A DNA stretch of 64,000 bases from Lentzea kentuckyensis (GCF_002150765.1 NZ_MUYM01000019.1:1-64000); one strand, 5' to 3'. Shown: positions 8,484 through 18,991, counted from the stretch's first letter. Notes: generated from the letters alone by a model not told the origin. A program made the numbers and translations.

Positions 8484-9090
8484 TCGTCGGAAGATCGGGC
8501 CGATCCTGCTGCTGGTGGGGGCGGGGCTGGCGGCCGTGGCGAGTTTTCAGGACACGTACGGCACCGTCTATCCCGGGTTCGGCGGTCCTGAACAGAAGAT
8601 GACCACCACGTTGTGGATCGTGGTCAGGGATCCGGCGTTCGGTGAGCCGCCGCAGGACGCGTACAACGCCGGAGGCCTGCCGGTGATCATCGCCGCCGCG
8701 CTGATGGTGGTCGCTGCGGTGCTTCTGGTGCGGAAGCGGACGTCGTTCGTCGGGACGCCCGCTGCGATGGGGGCCGCCGGTGCGCTGGCCGGGATCGTGC
8801 TCATGTACGTGCTCCAGGTGTGGCGTGAGAAGGAGCTCATGGCCGGCATGATCCTGCCGGACGGGCAGACGGCGGTACTGAGCTTCCTCGGCGGCACGTA
8901 CGTGCTGGTCGCGGCTGCGGTGATCGGACTGGTCGGTGCGGTGCTGGCCCAGCGCAGGCAGCCGCCCGAAGAAGCCGAAGAGGAAGTGGACGAGGAAGCT
9001 GTGGTCGTGCACCAGCTCGACGACGGTGACGACACGCCGCCCTTCGGCCTCGCCATCCCCGCCGAAGAGCAGCAGCAGGAGGCGCGGTGA
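8476..9090 (+). CDS. Membrane protein, cassette member 2
   Basis: The 204-residue protein has the same plan as member 1: a first membrane helix, an outer loop with TLWIVVRDPAFGEPPQDAYN, three more helices, and a C-tail VVHQLDDGDDTPPFGLAIP. That tail matches member 1 at V-HQ-, the acidic run and TPP[YF]G. The GTG start at 8476 lies 8 bases inside the preceding gene, which indicates coupling. The tail is probably cytoplasmic and could be a shared docking peptide; this is inference. Confidence 0.75.
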   Translation: MIDRRKIGPILLLVGAGLAAVASFQDTYGTVYPGFGGPEQKMTTTLWIVVRDPAFGEPPQDAYNAGGLPVIIAAALMVVAAVLLVRKRTSFVGTPAAMGAAGALAGIVLMYVLQVWREKELMAGMILPDGQTAVLSFLGGTYVLVAAAVIGLVGAVLAQRRQPPEEAEEEVDEEAVVVHQLDDGDDTPPFGLAIPAEEQQQEAR

Positions 9091-9518
9091 TCGGAAGACC
9101 GACGGCGGTGGCGCTGATCGCGGCCGGGGTGGTGCTGACCGCGACGGCGATGGTGTTGCCGTGGTACTCGACCGCGTACGCCGGTGGCGTCGAGGTCGTG
9201 GTCCGGGCGTGGGGCACGGAGGTCGTGAACAAGCCGGGCGACTGGCCGGCGGGTGATCTCTCGCCCTGGTACGGCCTGCCCGTCGCCGTGACGGCCGCGC
9301 TGCTGGTCGCCGGCATCTGGATCAACCGCGCCGCACTGGCCGGAGCGACGGCACAACTCGGCGCACTGGGCATCACCGCGGCGCTCGTCGTGTCGGACCG
9401 CGGTCACGCGATCGAGCAGCAGGGCGACTTCGCGCTCGGCTTCGGGCTCGTGTTCCTCGCGATCGGCACGCTGGCCGCACTCACCGGTGCCATCGCGGTC
9501 CAACGGGAGACGGCGTGA
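9087..9518 (+). CDS. Membrane protein, cassette member 3
   Basis: The 143-residue protein has four predicted membrane segments and an outer loop between helices 1 and 2 holding VRAWGTEVVNKPGDW and LSPWYGLPV. It lacks the acidic HQ/TPP tail of members 1 and 2. GTG 9087 overlaps the upstream TGA by four bases. General layout and loop position suggest descent from the same ancestor as its neighbours, but identity is too low to prove by eye. Confidence 0.72.
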   Translation: MIGRPTAVALIAAGVVLTATAMVLPWYSTAYAGGVEVVVRAWGTEVVNKPGDWPAGDLSPWYGLPVAVTAALLVAGIWINRAALAGATAQLGALGITAALVVSDRGHAIEQQGDFALGFGLVFLAIGTLAALTGAIAVQRETA

Positions 9519-9952
9519 AACTCCTGGCAGCTGCACTCCTCGTACTAGCGGCCGCCGCGGCGACGACCGCGACGTTCCTGCCGCTCTCGGAACTGCTGAT
9601 CCGCCTCACCCCCGACCAGCCGCAGACCGCCTACATCACCACGGGCTGGGCCACGCACTTCGGTGGCACCAAAGACGAGCACGGCCCGTTGTTCGGCATT
9701 CCGGCCGTGGCGGCGGCAGTGGCCATCCTCGCCGGCGTCCGGTGGCGGAAAGTCGCTTTCGCCGGAGCGGCGGCACTCGCCGGGGTCACTGGAATGTTGT
9801 TCGTGTATTTGCTGAACGCGATCAGCTTCCACAAAGCGGGCAACATCGCCATCGATCCGGGGTTGCAAGCCGGGTTCGGCAACGGCATCTGGGTGCTGAT
9901 AGCCGCGGTGGTTCTCGCGTTTGGCGCCGTAGTAGTTCACCCCGACGACTGA
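9515..9952 (+). CDS. Membrane protein, cassette member 4
   Basis: The 145-residue protein again has four hydrophobic segments and an outer loop after the first, with YITTGWATHFGGTKDEHGPL then FGIPAVAAAVA, comparable to the WYGLPVAVTAA segment of member 3. GTG 9515 overlaps the previous stop (GTGA). It is the last cassette gene; steA follows after 62 bases with no overlap. Function unknown. Confidence 0.72.
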   Translation: MKLLAAALLVLAAAAATTATFLPLSELLIRLTPDQPQTAYITTGWATHFGGTKDEHGPLFGIPAVAAAVAILAGVRWRKVAFAGAAALAGVTGMLFVYLLNAISFHKAGNIAIDPGLQAGFGNGIWVLIAAVVLAFGAVVVHPDD

Positions 9953-10014
9953 CCAGCGAAAATCGCCCGGCGTGCCTCACCTGTCGCGCGCGCACCGTGA
10001 GTCACTATCGGCGC

Positions 10015-11199
10015 ATGAAGCTTTCCGGGCTGCTGAGCCGCTCCAACCACGAACTTCCCGGTGTCACGGGGGTCGCCCGGGTCGATCGGCGCGTGAGTGA
10101 CCTGGTGCGGCGCGTCAGTCCCGGAGACGTCGCCGTTTTCGACTTCATCGACCTCGACCGGCGCACCGCGGAAGCACTTGTCGCGGCCGACGTGGTCGGC
10201 GTCGTGAACGCGTCGCCGTCGATTTCCGGCCGCTTTCCCAACCTCGGCCCGGAACTGCTCATCGAGGCCGGCATTCCGCTGATCGACGACGTCGGCGCCG
10301 TCGCGCTGCGGGAGATCAAGGAAGGCACCAAGATCCGGCTGCACGAAGGTGTCGTGTACGCCGGGGAACGCGAGCTCGCCAAGGGGATCGAGCAGAACGC
10401 CGAAAGCATCGCCGACGCCATGATCGAGGCGAAGGCCGGCATGTCGGCGCAGCTGGAAGCCTTCTCCGCCAACACCATCGAGTTCCTGCGCCGCGAACGC
10501 GCGTTGGTGCTCGACGGCGTCGGCGTGCCCGAGGTGTACGTGCCGATGCGCGACCGGCAGGTGCTCGTCGTCGCGGGTGGACCGTCGCACGCCGAGGAAC
10601 TGCGCAAGCTCCGCAAGTACATCCGCGAGTACCGGCCGGTGCTGATCGGCGTCGACACCGGCGCGGACACGCTGCACGACGCCGGGCTCAAGCCGGACAT
10701 CATCGTCGGCGACCCCGACGGCATCGGCACCGCGTCACTGCGGGCGGCCGCCGAGGTGGTCGTGCCCGCGCAGACCGACGGCCACGCGCCTGGTCTGCAA
10801 CGGATCCAGGACCTCGGCATAGGCGCGGTGACGTTCCCCGCCTCTGGCAACGCGGAGGACCTCGCGTTGCTGCTCGCCGAAGCACACGGGGCGTCTCTGG
10901 TCGTCACGGTGGGGCTGCGCGCGACGTTGCGCGAGTTCCTCGACCGCGGGCACTCCGGTTCCAACCCCTCCACGTTCCTCACCCGGCTGAAGCTCGGCAG
11001 CAAGCTCGTCGACGGGGAGGCCGTCGCGACCCTGCACCGCAGCCGGGTCTCGCTGGGCGTGATCGTCCTGCTGGTGACCGCCGCGATCGTCGCCATGGGG
11101 GCGGCGCTGGCGGTGTCCGGCGTCGGTCACGTCTACGTCGACATCGTGGTCGACGGCTGGCAGTCCGTCGTCAACTGGTTCAAGGGGTTCTTCTCGTGA
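10015..11199 (+). CDS. steA: SteA-like cytokinetic protein (Rv1697 homologue)
   Basis: The 394-residue protein matches the actinobacterial family of Rv1697. Its corynebacterial homologue SteA works with SteB at the division septum. The middle part (about 180-300) has a thiamine pyrophosphokinase-like look (VGVDTGADTLHDAGLKPD, then IIVGDPDGIG). A single membrane helix lies near residues 345-370, followed by a short outer tail. ATG 10015 was chosen because the frame upstream runs through the other cassette frame. The stop overlaps the next gene. Confidence 0.88.
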   Translation: MKLSGLLSRSNHELPGVTGVARVDRRVSDLVRRVSPGDVAVFDFIDLDRRTAEALVAADVVGVVNASPSISGRFPNLGPELLIEAGIPLIDDVGAVALREIKEGTKIRLHEGVVYAGERELAKGIEQNAESIADAMIEAKAGMSAQLEAFSANTIEFLRRERALVLDGVGVPEVYVPMRDRQVLVVAGGPSHAEELRKLRKYIREYRPVLIGVDTGADTLHDAGLKPDIIVGDPDGIGTASLRAAAEVVVPAQTDGHAPGLQRIQDLGIGAVTFPASGNAEDLALLLAEAHGASLVVTVGLRATLREFLDRGHSGSNPSTFLTRLKLGSKLVDGEAVATLHRSRVSLGVIVLLVTAAIVAMGAALAVSGVGHVYVDIVVDGWQSVVNWFKGFFS

Positions 11200-12134
11200 T
11201 CACGCTGCGATACCACATAGTTTCGATCACCGCCGTGTTCCTCGCGCTGGCGGTGGGAGTCGTGCTGGGTTCGACCGCGATCAGCGGCCGGCTGCTGTCC
11301 GGGTTGAGCGACGAGAAGAACTCGTTGGCACAGCAGGTGAACGACCTGCAGAACGACCGCAACGCGTTGAACGCCAAGCTGACCGAGGCGGACAAGTTCG
11401 CCTCGTCGGTCGGGCCGCTCGCGGTCAAGGACCGGCTCACCGACCGCACGGTCGTGCTGGTGACCACGTCGGACGCGCGTCCGTCCGATCGGGACGCGCT
11501 CAGCGGGCTGCTGAAGTCCGCCGGTGCCACCGTCACCGGCGAGATCCAGCTGACCGACGCGTTCGCCGACCCGTCCCGCGGTGACCAGCTCCGCGACCTC
11601 GTGGCACGGCTGCAGCCCGCCGGATCACAGCTGCCCACCGCCGCGGACCCCGGCACTCGCGCTGGTGGCCTGTTCGGCACGTTGCTGCTGCTCAACGCGT
11701 CCTCGAACCAGCCGCAGTCCACTCCGGACGAGGCGGCCTCGGCACTCGCCGGGCTCTCCAACGCGGGTTTCGTGAAGGCGACCTCCGCGGTGAAGCCCGC
11801 GCAGCTCGCGATCGTGCTGTCCGGCGGCGCCGCGATCGGTGACTCGGCCGCCGACCGCGCCTCCACCATCGCGCGCTTCGCCACCCAGCTCGACCGGGCC
11901 GGCGCGGGTGTCGTGCTGGCCGGTGCGAACGGCTCGGCGAACGGCACCGGCGCGATCGGCGTGGTCCGCGCGGACACCAACGCGACGTCGATCCTGTCCA
12001 CGGTGGACAACTCCGACACCCCGGCCGGTCAGGTCGTCTCGGTGATGGCGCTGCGCGAACAGCTGGAGGGCCGCTCCGGCCGGTACGGCGTGGCGGGCAA
12101 CGCGGAGGCGTCCTCGCCGGGAACGGCCGGTTAG
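11196..12134 (+). CDS. steB: SteB/MctB family membrane protein (Rv1698 homologue)
   Basis: This 312-residue protein begins with a membrane anchor (residues about 5-25), then a coiled coil (about 35-75), then a large outer domain. The family was named MctB in M. tuberculosis for its effect on copper content, and SteB in corynebacteria as the SteA partner that activates septal wall hydrolysis. GTG 11196 overlaps the steA stop by four bases, which supports a stoichiometric pair. No signal peptidase site is evident. Confidence 0.88.
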   Translation: MITLRYHIVSITAVFLALAVGVVLGSTAISGRLLSGLSDEKNSLAQQVNDLQNDRNALNAKLTEADKFASSVGPLAVKDRLTDRTVVLVTTSDARPSDRDALSGLLKSAGATVTGEIQLTDAFADPSRGDQLRDLVARLQPAGSQLPTAADPGTRAGGLFGTLLLLNASSNQPQSTPDEAASALAGLSNAGFVKATSAVKPAQLAIVLSGGAAIGDSAADRASTIARFATQLDRAGAGVVLAGANGSANGTGAIGVVRADTNATSILSTVDNSDTPAGQVVSVMALREQLEGRSGRYGVAGNAEASSPGTAG

Positions 12135-12811
12135 CCCTCGGTCGTCCAGGCGCCCGGGAGTTGCTTCATCAGCAGCTCCAACGCCTCCGGTGTGCGGCCG
12201 CGCGCCCACAGGTAGTCGCCGTGCTCCTCCTCGACGATCACGTCGTCGGCGGCGAACCAGCGGGAACCGGGACTGGCCAGCGGCAGCAGGGTGAAGTGCT
12301 CCTCGAGCAGGGAGATGTCCGCTTCGGACATCTCCCTGTCCGCGGTCGCGGCACCGTCCTGGAACAACGCCGCGGACAGCACCATCTCCACACACGCGAG
12401 CGAGAAGCGCGGCAGCCAGGGGTCCCACCGTTCCTCGGTCTTGTCGGCGAGCTCGTACTTCATGAGAACCTCCGGGTCCTCACCGGCGAACGTCGTTCCC
12501 CAGGCCGCGATCCAGTTCTCGCCGCGGAAGACGAGGACCTCGCCGTCCAGCCGCAGCTCGGCAGGCGCGAGCAGGCGGTCCCGGTCGCCCGCCAGCTCCG
12601 GCCGTTTGCCGAACAACGCCAGCGCCTCTTTCAACGCCTCCGGGAACCTGACTCCGAGCCGATCCTCGGCGTCGGCGAGCTCCCGGCGGCTCCAGCCGTC
12701 CTGCGGCTCGATCGGCTCGGCCCACGCGGCCGCGAAACCCTCGATGAAACGCCACGCCGCGGAACGGTCGTGCACAGCTCTGGCAGCGTTCCCCGCCACG
12801 TCGAAGGTCAC
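12131..12811 (-). CDS. SMI1/KNR4 (SUKH) family protein
   Basis: The 226-residue protein shows the SUKH pattern: an N-terminal W-x-E helix (WSRRELADAEDRLGVRFP), then EALKEALALFGKRPEL, and a beta-rich part with LVFRGENWIAAWGTTF. SUKH proteins are often immunity proteins of polymorphic toxin systems, but no toxin gene is adjacent. It sits in reverse orientation between steB (3'-ends overlap by 4 bases) and pyrG, splitting a conserved block. The GTG start at 12811 is chosen because homology begins about there. Confidence 0.7.
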   Translation of the reverse strand: MTFDVAGNAARAVHDRSAAWRFIEGFAAAWAEPIEPQDGWSRRELADAEDRLGVRFPEALKEALALFGKRPELAGDRDRLLAPAELRLDGEVLVFRGENWIAAWGTTFAGEDPEVLMKYELADKTEERWDPWLPRFSLACVEMVLSAALFQDGAATADREMSEADISLLEEHFTLLPLASPGSRWFAADDVIVEEEHGDYLWARGRTPEALELLMKQLPGAWTTEG

Positions 12812-12949
12812 GTGACAACGATTCCTGATCTCGGCGTGTGCTGGGGGAGGTTCGGGGAAACCCCTCACTGCGCCGATCGGGTGATGTGATCTGCCGGGTC
12901 GTGGTGCGCTGAGTGACCGGCGGCGTGTTAGCGTTATGGCCCGTGGATA

Positions 12950-12964
12950 GGGGGATTTACCCCC
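12950..12964 (+). promoter_or_regulatory. pyrG leader hairpin
   Basis: GGGGG (12950-12954) and CCCCC (12960-12964) flank ATTTA, 25 bases before the pyrG start. A GTGACC/TATGGC promoter pair (12914-12919, 12935-12940) would start transcripts just before the G-run. Gram-positive pyrG genes can be controlled by CTP through reiterative G addition at the start site, so a link is possible but unproven. Confidence 0.3.
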
Positions 12965-12988
12965 ACGATTTTCACGGGAGCCCCGTTG

Positions 12989-14667
<1,679 letters not shown>

Positions 14668-14671
<4 letters not shown>

Positions 14672-15297
14672 CGTCTTCTTCTGGGAGGCACGACTTCCGC
14701 ACGGTCGCGAGCGAGGACCTGCACGTCGGACGTGTTGTGGCGCTGCGGATCGACGAGGTCGAGATGCCCGGTGGCGGCACGGCCAAGCGCGAGATCGTCG
14801 AGCACATGGGTGCCGTCGCGGTCGTGGCCGTGGACGCCTCCGGCGATGTCGTGCTGATCCACCAGTACCGGCACGCGCTCGGCCGGCACCTCTGGGAGCT
14901 GCCGGCCGGGTTGCTCGACCACGACGACGAGGAGCCGGTCGTCGGCGCTCGCCGTGAGCTGGCCGAGGAGGTCGGGCTCGACGCCGCCCGCTGGGACACG
15001 CTGGTCGACGCGGCCGCGTCACCCGGTTTCACCGACGAGGTCGTGCGGGTCTTCCTCGCGCGCGATCTGTCCGAAGTGGACCGTAACGTGCAGGGCGAGG
15101 AGGAGGCGGACCTGGAGATCCACCGCTTCCCGATCGACGAGGCCGTGCGGATGGTGTTCTCCGGCGAGATCGTGAACGCCTCGGCGGTCGCCGGGCTGAT
15201 CGCGGCCCGCGAGGTGCTGGAGGGTCGGGCCGAGCCGCGCCCGGCCGACGCGCCTTTCGCTGACCGTCCCACCCGCTTCGCCGCCCGCAAAAGGTAG
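14668..15297 (+). CDS. NUDIX ADP-ribose pyrophosphatase (Rv1700-like)
   Basis: The 209-residue enzyme carries a Nudix box ending [10 protein letters not shown] near residue 97. The spacing from the first Gly ([14 protein letters not shown]) is one residue longer than the canonical box, as I also recall for Rv1700, an ADP-ribose pyrophosphatase at the same locus. It cleaves ADP-ribose to AMP and ribose 5-phosphate. GTG 14668 overlaps the pyrG stop. It is the last gene of the mycobacteria-like block. Confidence 0.9.
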
Positions 15298-15307
15298 GAG
15301 TCGAGAG

Positions 15308-15358
15308 CCATGAACGGCGCTTTTGTGTACCTGAGGTCCATGAAAGCGCCGTTCATGG
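15308..15358. repeat. Perfect 16-bp palindrome at a synteny break
   Basis: CCATGAACGGCGCTTT (15308-15323) and its exact reverse complement (15343-15358) flank a 19-base loop. It lies between the stop of the NUDIX gene and the broken end of cydD on the other strand, and could act as a bidirectional terminator. Confidence 0.75.
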
Positions 15359-16275
15359 TTTACGACCTCGGATACGCGGCGGACGGACTCCAGGCCGTCC
15401 TCGCTGGCGTGGTGGGCGGCGCCCGCCGCGCGGAGAGGGAGGTAGCACTCCGGGGCGAGGATCAGGACTACGAGAGCGGTCGTCAGGGTCAGGTCGCCGT
15501 GGACCAGGCGGATGCCGATGCCTACCGCGATCAGCGCGACTGAGAGGCTGGCGGCGATTTCGAGGACCAGTGCGCTCAAGAAGGCGATCTTGAGCGTGCC
15601 CATCGTGGCCTTGCGGTGCTGCTCGCCGATCTGGCGCACGGCGGTCGCCTGTTGCTTGGCGCGGCCGAAGACCGTCAGCACCGGGAGGGCGCGGAGCAGT
15701 TCCAGGAGCTGGGCCGACAGGAGTTCGGTGACGTCGGCGGCCTTCTGCACGCGCTTCTCGGTGTACCAGCCGATCAACGCGGCGAACACCGGGATCAACG
15801 GCACCGTGATCGCGATCAGGACCGCCGACGGCCAGTCCGTGAAGAGGATCCACGCACCGGCCAGCGGCGGCACGATCACGGCCGTGACCAGCGCGGGCAG
15901 GTAGCGGGTGAAGTAGGCGTCGAGCGCGTCGAGGCCCTTGGTCGCGAGCACCGACAGCTCGGCCGTGCCGCGGTCGGCGATCCAGCCGGGACCGCGTTCG
16001 AACGACCTGGCCAGCAGCTGGCCGCGCAGTTCTTCCTTCGCGCCGGCGGCCGCACGGGCGGCAACGCTTTCCGTCGCCCACGAAAGGCCCGCACGCGCCA
16101 CGATCGCGACGGCGAGCAGCGGAAGGCCTTCGCGGGTCGTGATCACCGACGCCAGCGCGACGGCCTGGGCGACGAGCGCCAGGGCGTTGAGGAACGCCAG
16201 CGCGCCCACCCCGACGAGGGCGCACCTGGCGTTCTTCGAGAGCTGGGGCAGTGCTCCCAGCGGACCGCGCTTCAT
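15359..16275 (-). pseudogene. cydD: Truncated cydD (ABC exporter lacking its ATPase domain)
   Basis: CydD and CydC normally form an ABC exporter of cysteine/glutathione needed for cytochrome bd assembly. About 306 residues of the CydD membrane domain are present, from MKRGPLGALPQ to LILAPECYLPLR and ASEDGLESVRRVSEVV. Similarity then stops at the palindrome, just where the nucleotide-binding domain should begin; no Walker A, signature or Walker B follows and no cydC is present. The open frame runs on to 15019 only by reading antisense through the NUDIX gene. The start overlaps the cydB stop (ATGA). Confidence 0.8.
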
Positions 16276-17246
16276 CAGTGGGCTGCCGGGATGTGCTGAA
16301 CGCCGATGCGCTTGCGGAACACCCAGTAGGTCCAGCCCTGGTAGACGAGCACCGCGGGCGTGCCGAACCCGGCGACCCAGGTGATCACCTGCAGCGTGTA
16401 CGGGCTCGAAGCCGTGTTGGCGACCGTGAGCGACCACGCGTCGTTCAGCGTCGACGGCAGGACGTTCGGGTAGAGCGAGCCGAACAGGATCGCGACGCTC
16501 GCCGCGATCGCGAGCCCCATCAGCGCGAACGACTGGCCGTCGCGGTTCGCGAGCAGCCGCCACATCGCGGCGGCCAGGATCAGCACGACCACGCCCGCCC
16601 AGAGCCCGGCGACGATCGCGAGCAGCGCGATCAGCGGCAGCAACGCCACCGGCGCCAGCATGAGCGCGACACGACGAGCCCGTTCGCGGATCTCACCCTC
16701 GGTCTTCAACGCGGTGAACACCGCGCCGTGCACCAACGCGTAGCCGGCGAAGGCGAGCGCGCCGACGACCGTGTCGAAGCGGATCGCCGCGAAGGCCGAG
16801 CCCACGCGGTCGCCGTTCGCGTCGATCGGCAGGCCCAGCACCGTCGTCGAGATCAGCAGGCCGACGCAGAGGGTCGCGATCCACGAGCCCGCGACGATCG
16901 TGAAGTCCCACGCCCTGCGCCAGCGCGGGTTGTCGACCTTGCCGCGGTAGTCGAACGCGACCCCGCGCCCGATCAACGCGATGAGGAACAAAGTTAGCGG
17001 CAGGTACGCGGCGCTCAGCAGCGCCGCATACCAGCCGGGGAAGGCCGCGAACGTGGCACCGATCGCGACGATGAGCCACACCTCGTTGCCGTCCCAGACC
17101 GGCCCGATGGTGTTGATCATGACCCGGCGTTCGGCGTTGTCGCGGCCCAGTACGGGCAGCAGCATGCCGACACCGAAGTCGAAACCTTCGAGGAACAGGT
17201 AGCCGAGCCACAGCACGGCGATCAGTACGAACCAGAGCGTTTCCAC
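16275..17246 (-). CDS. cydB: Cytochrome bd oxidase subunit II
   Basis: CydB is the second subunit of the bd-type quinol oxidase, a high-affinity terminal oxidase. The 323-residue protein begins METLWFVLIAVLWLGYLFLE and contains the typical FDFGVGMLLP and GPVWDGNEVWL segments in the first 60 residues, with about eight or nine membrane helices. The gene starts 12 bases after the cydA stop, so they are co-transcribed. Confidence 0.95.
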   Translation of the reverse strand: METLWFVLIAVLWLGYLFLEGFDFGVGMLLPVLGRDNAERRVMINTIGPVWDGNEVWLIVAIGATFAAFPGWYAALLSAAYLPLTLFLIALIGRGVAFDYRGKVDNPRWRRAWDFTIVAGSWIATLCVGLLISTTVLGLPIDANGDRVGSAFAAIRFDTVVGALAFAGYALVHGAVFTALKTEGEIRERARRVALMLAPVALLPLIALLAIVAGLWAGVVVLILAAAMWRLLANRDGQSFALMGLAIAASVAILFGSLYPNVLPSTLNDAWSLTVANTASSPYTLQVITWVAGFGTPAVLVYQGWTYWVFRKRIGVQHIPAAH

Positions 17247-17258
17247 GTCGCCTCTCCC

Positions 17259-18713
17259 CTAGTACGCGAACGCCAGGGCGCCGTCGTCGGTCTTCTGGGG
17301 CAGTACGCCGGGTATCCCGCCTCTGACGTACTTGCGGATCAGGTAGAACTCCACGACCGCCAGCACGCTGTAGACCGCGGTGAGTGCGATGAGCGAGGTC
17401 AGGATCTCGCCGGGAGTGCTGTTCGAGACCGCCTGAGCGGTGAACATCCAGACACCGTCCACTCCGGTCGGGTTCGGCACCACGACGAACGGCTGCCGCC
17501 CCATCTCGGTGAAGATCCAGCCGAAGCTGTTGGCCAGGAAGGGAGTCGCGATGCCGGCGAGGCCGAGAGCCGGGAACCACCATCCGGTGGGCGTCCGGTT
17601 CTTGCGGGTCAACCAGAGCATGAAGACACCCAGGCCGGCCGAGATGCCACCGAACCCGATCATCAACCGGAAGCCCCAGTACGTCACGGGCAGCGCGGGC
17701 ACGTAGTCGATCGGCTTGCCGCTGAGCTCACCGAGCCTGGGATCGACGGGGTAGAACTCACCGTACTTCTCCTGGTACATCGGGACGAGGTCCTGGATGC
17801 CCTTGACCTCACTGTTGAAATCGTTGTGCGCCAAGAAGCTCAGCAGTGCGGGCACGGTGATGCTCTTGACGTTCTCACAGTCGGGCCTGGTGACGTCGCC
17901 GACCGCGAAGATGCTGAAGCTCGCGGGCTGTTCGGTGTGGCACAACGCTTCCGCGGCGGCCATCTTCATCGGCTGCTGCTCGAACATCAGCTTGCCCTGC
18001 CAGTCACCGGTGATCGCGAGCGCGCTGAACGCGACCACCCCGACCCACGTGCCGAGCTTGAGCGAGCTGCGCCAGACCTTCTCGTCCTGCGACTTGCGGT
18101 AGAGGTGCCAGGCGGCGATGCCCACGAGGAACGCGCCGGCCACCGCGAACGCCCCGGCGATCGTGTGCGGGAACGCGGCGAGCACCGTGTTGTTGGTCAG
18201 CACGGCCCAGATCGAGGTGAGCCGCGGCCGGCCCTCGTGCAGTTCGATGCCGACCGGGTGCTGCATCCACGAGTTGGCGGCGAGGATGAAGTACGCGCTG
18301 GCCATCGTGGCGAGTGAGAACGCCCAAGCGCAGGCGAGGTGGACCTTCTTCGGCAGCTTGTCCCAGCCGAAGATCCACAGGCCGAGGAACGTCGATTCGA
18401 CGAAGAAGGCGACGATCCCCTCCATCGCAAGCGGCGCGCCGAACACGTCACCGACGAACCGCGAGTAGGCGCTCCAGGCCATGCCGAACTGGAACTCCTG
18501 CACGATGCCCGTCACGACACCCATGGCGAAGTTGATCAGGAGGAGCTTGCCCCAGAACTTCGTCATCTTGTAGTAGCGCTCGTTGCCCGTGCGCACCCAC
18601 GCGGTCTGCATCGCTGCCACGAGCAGCGACAGTCCGATCGTCAGCGGCACCATCAGGAAGTGATAGACGGTGGTGATGCCGAACTGCCACCGCGCGAGTT
18701 CGAGTACGTCCAC
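17259..18713 (-). CDS. cydA: Cytochrome bd oxidase subunit I
   Basis: The 484-residue subunit binds hemes b558, b595 and d. Visible ligands are the N-terminal His in YHFLMVPLTIGL (about 18), the His in AAFPHTIAG (about 183), and Met in WIFTEMGRQP (about 395). The quinol loop before GRQP is of the short type. About nine helices are present. Upstream, the region 18714-18833 carries a short hairpin (18758-18779). Loss of an intact cydDC nearby raises the question of whether this oxidase is still assembled. Confidence 0.95.
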   Translation of the reverse strand: MDVLELARWQFGITTVYHFLMVPLTIGLSLLVAAMQTAWVRTGNERYYKMTKFWGKLLLINFAMGVVTGIVQEFQFGMAWSAYSRFVGDVFGAPLAMEGIVAFFVESTFLGLWIFGWDKLPKKVHLACAWAFSLATMASAYFILAANSWMQHPVGIELHEGRPRLTSIWAVLTNNTVLAAFPHTIAGAFAVAGAFLVGIAAWHLYRKSQDEKVWRSSLKLGTWVGVVAFSALAITGDWQGKLMFEQQPMKMAAAEALCHTEQPASFSIFAVGDVTRPDCENVKSITVPALLSFLAHNDFNSEVKGIQDLVPMYQEKYGEFYPVDPRLGELSGKPIDYVPALPVTYWGFRLMIGFGGISAGLGVFMLWLTRKNRTPTGWWFPALGLAGIATPFLANSFGWIFTEMGRQPFVVVPNPTGVDGVWMFTAQAVSNSTPGEILTSLIALTAVYSVLAVVEFYLIRKYVRGGIPGVLPQKTDDGALAFAY

Positions 18714-18824
18714 GATTCAGAGCCTAGATCCCGATCATGGCCTCTTTCAGGTACGACGGTCCCGTCCCGGCTCGGGACCAAGGTCCCGTGCGCGAAGTCA
18801 CGCCTTCAGGTGACATGCGTCGGT

Positions 18825-18830
18825 TACGAT
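18825..18830 (+). promoter_or_regulatory. Probable -10 box of the riboswitch transcript
   Basis: TACGAT fits the actinobacterial TANNNT -10 pattern and lies a few bases before the riboswitch 5' stem. No good -35 was found at 17-18 bases upstream. Confidence 0.4.
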
Positions 18831-18833
18831 GGA

Positions 18834-18958
18834 TGCGCCAGAGGGGAGTAGTTCCCGCCGGAGTTCGCAGCCGGTGGCGTGGTGATCGACATACTGATCC
18901 GCCTTCGCGCGGATCCGGTCCCACACCCGTCTTTTGCGGGCGAACGAGACCTCCGGCC
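18834..18958 (+). promoter_or_regulatory. yybP-ykoY (Mn2+) riboswitch
   Basis: The aptamer hallmarks are present in order: GGGGAGTAG at 18843-18851, GATCGACATAC at 18887-18897 followed by a GATCCGCC/GGATC hairpin, and AACGAGACCTCC at 18943-18954 closing the P1 stem. This class senses Mn2+ and commonly controls exporters of the family encoded next. The stretch 18714-19029 holds no protein gene. Confidence 0.85.
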
Positions 18959-18991
18959 AGGCTGCAGCATGCCTGGTCGGGGTCTGTTGCG

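Noticed and set aside
15019..15358. Continuation of the cydD frame antisense through the NUDIX gene
   Set aside because: The residues after the palindrome show no ABC ATPase motif, and the other strand encodes a clear NUDIX enzyme.
16251..16997. Arg/Asp-rich plus-strand frame inside cydB
   Set aside because: It is antisense to a well-conserved membrane protein and has a composition typical of shadow frames.
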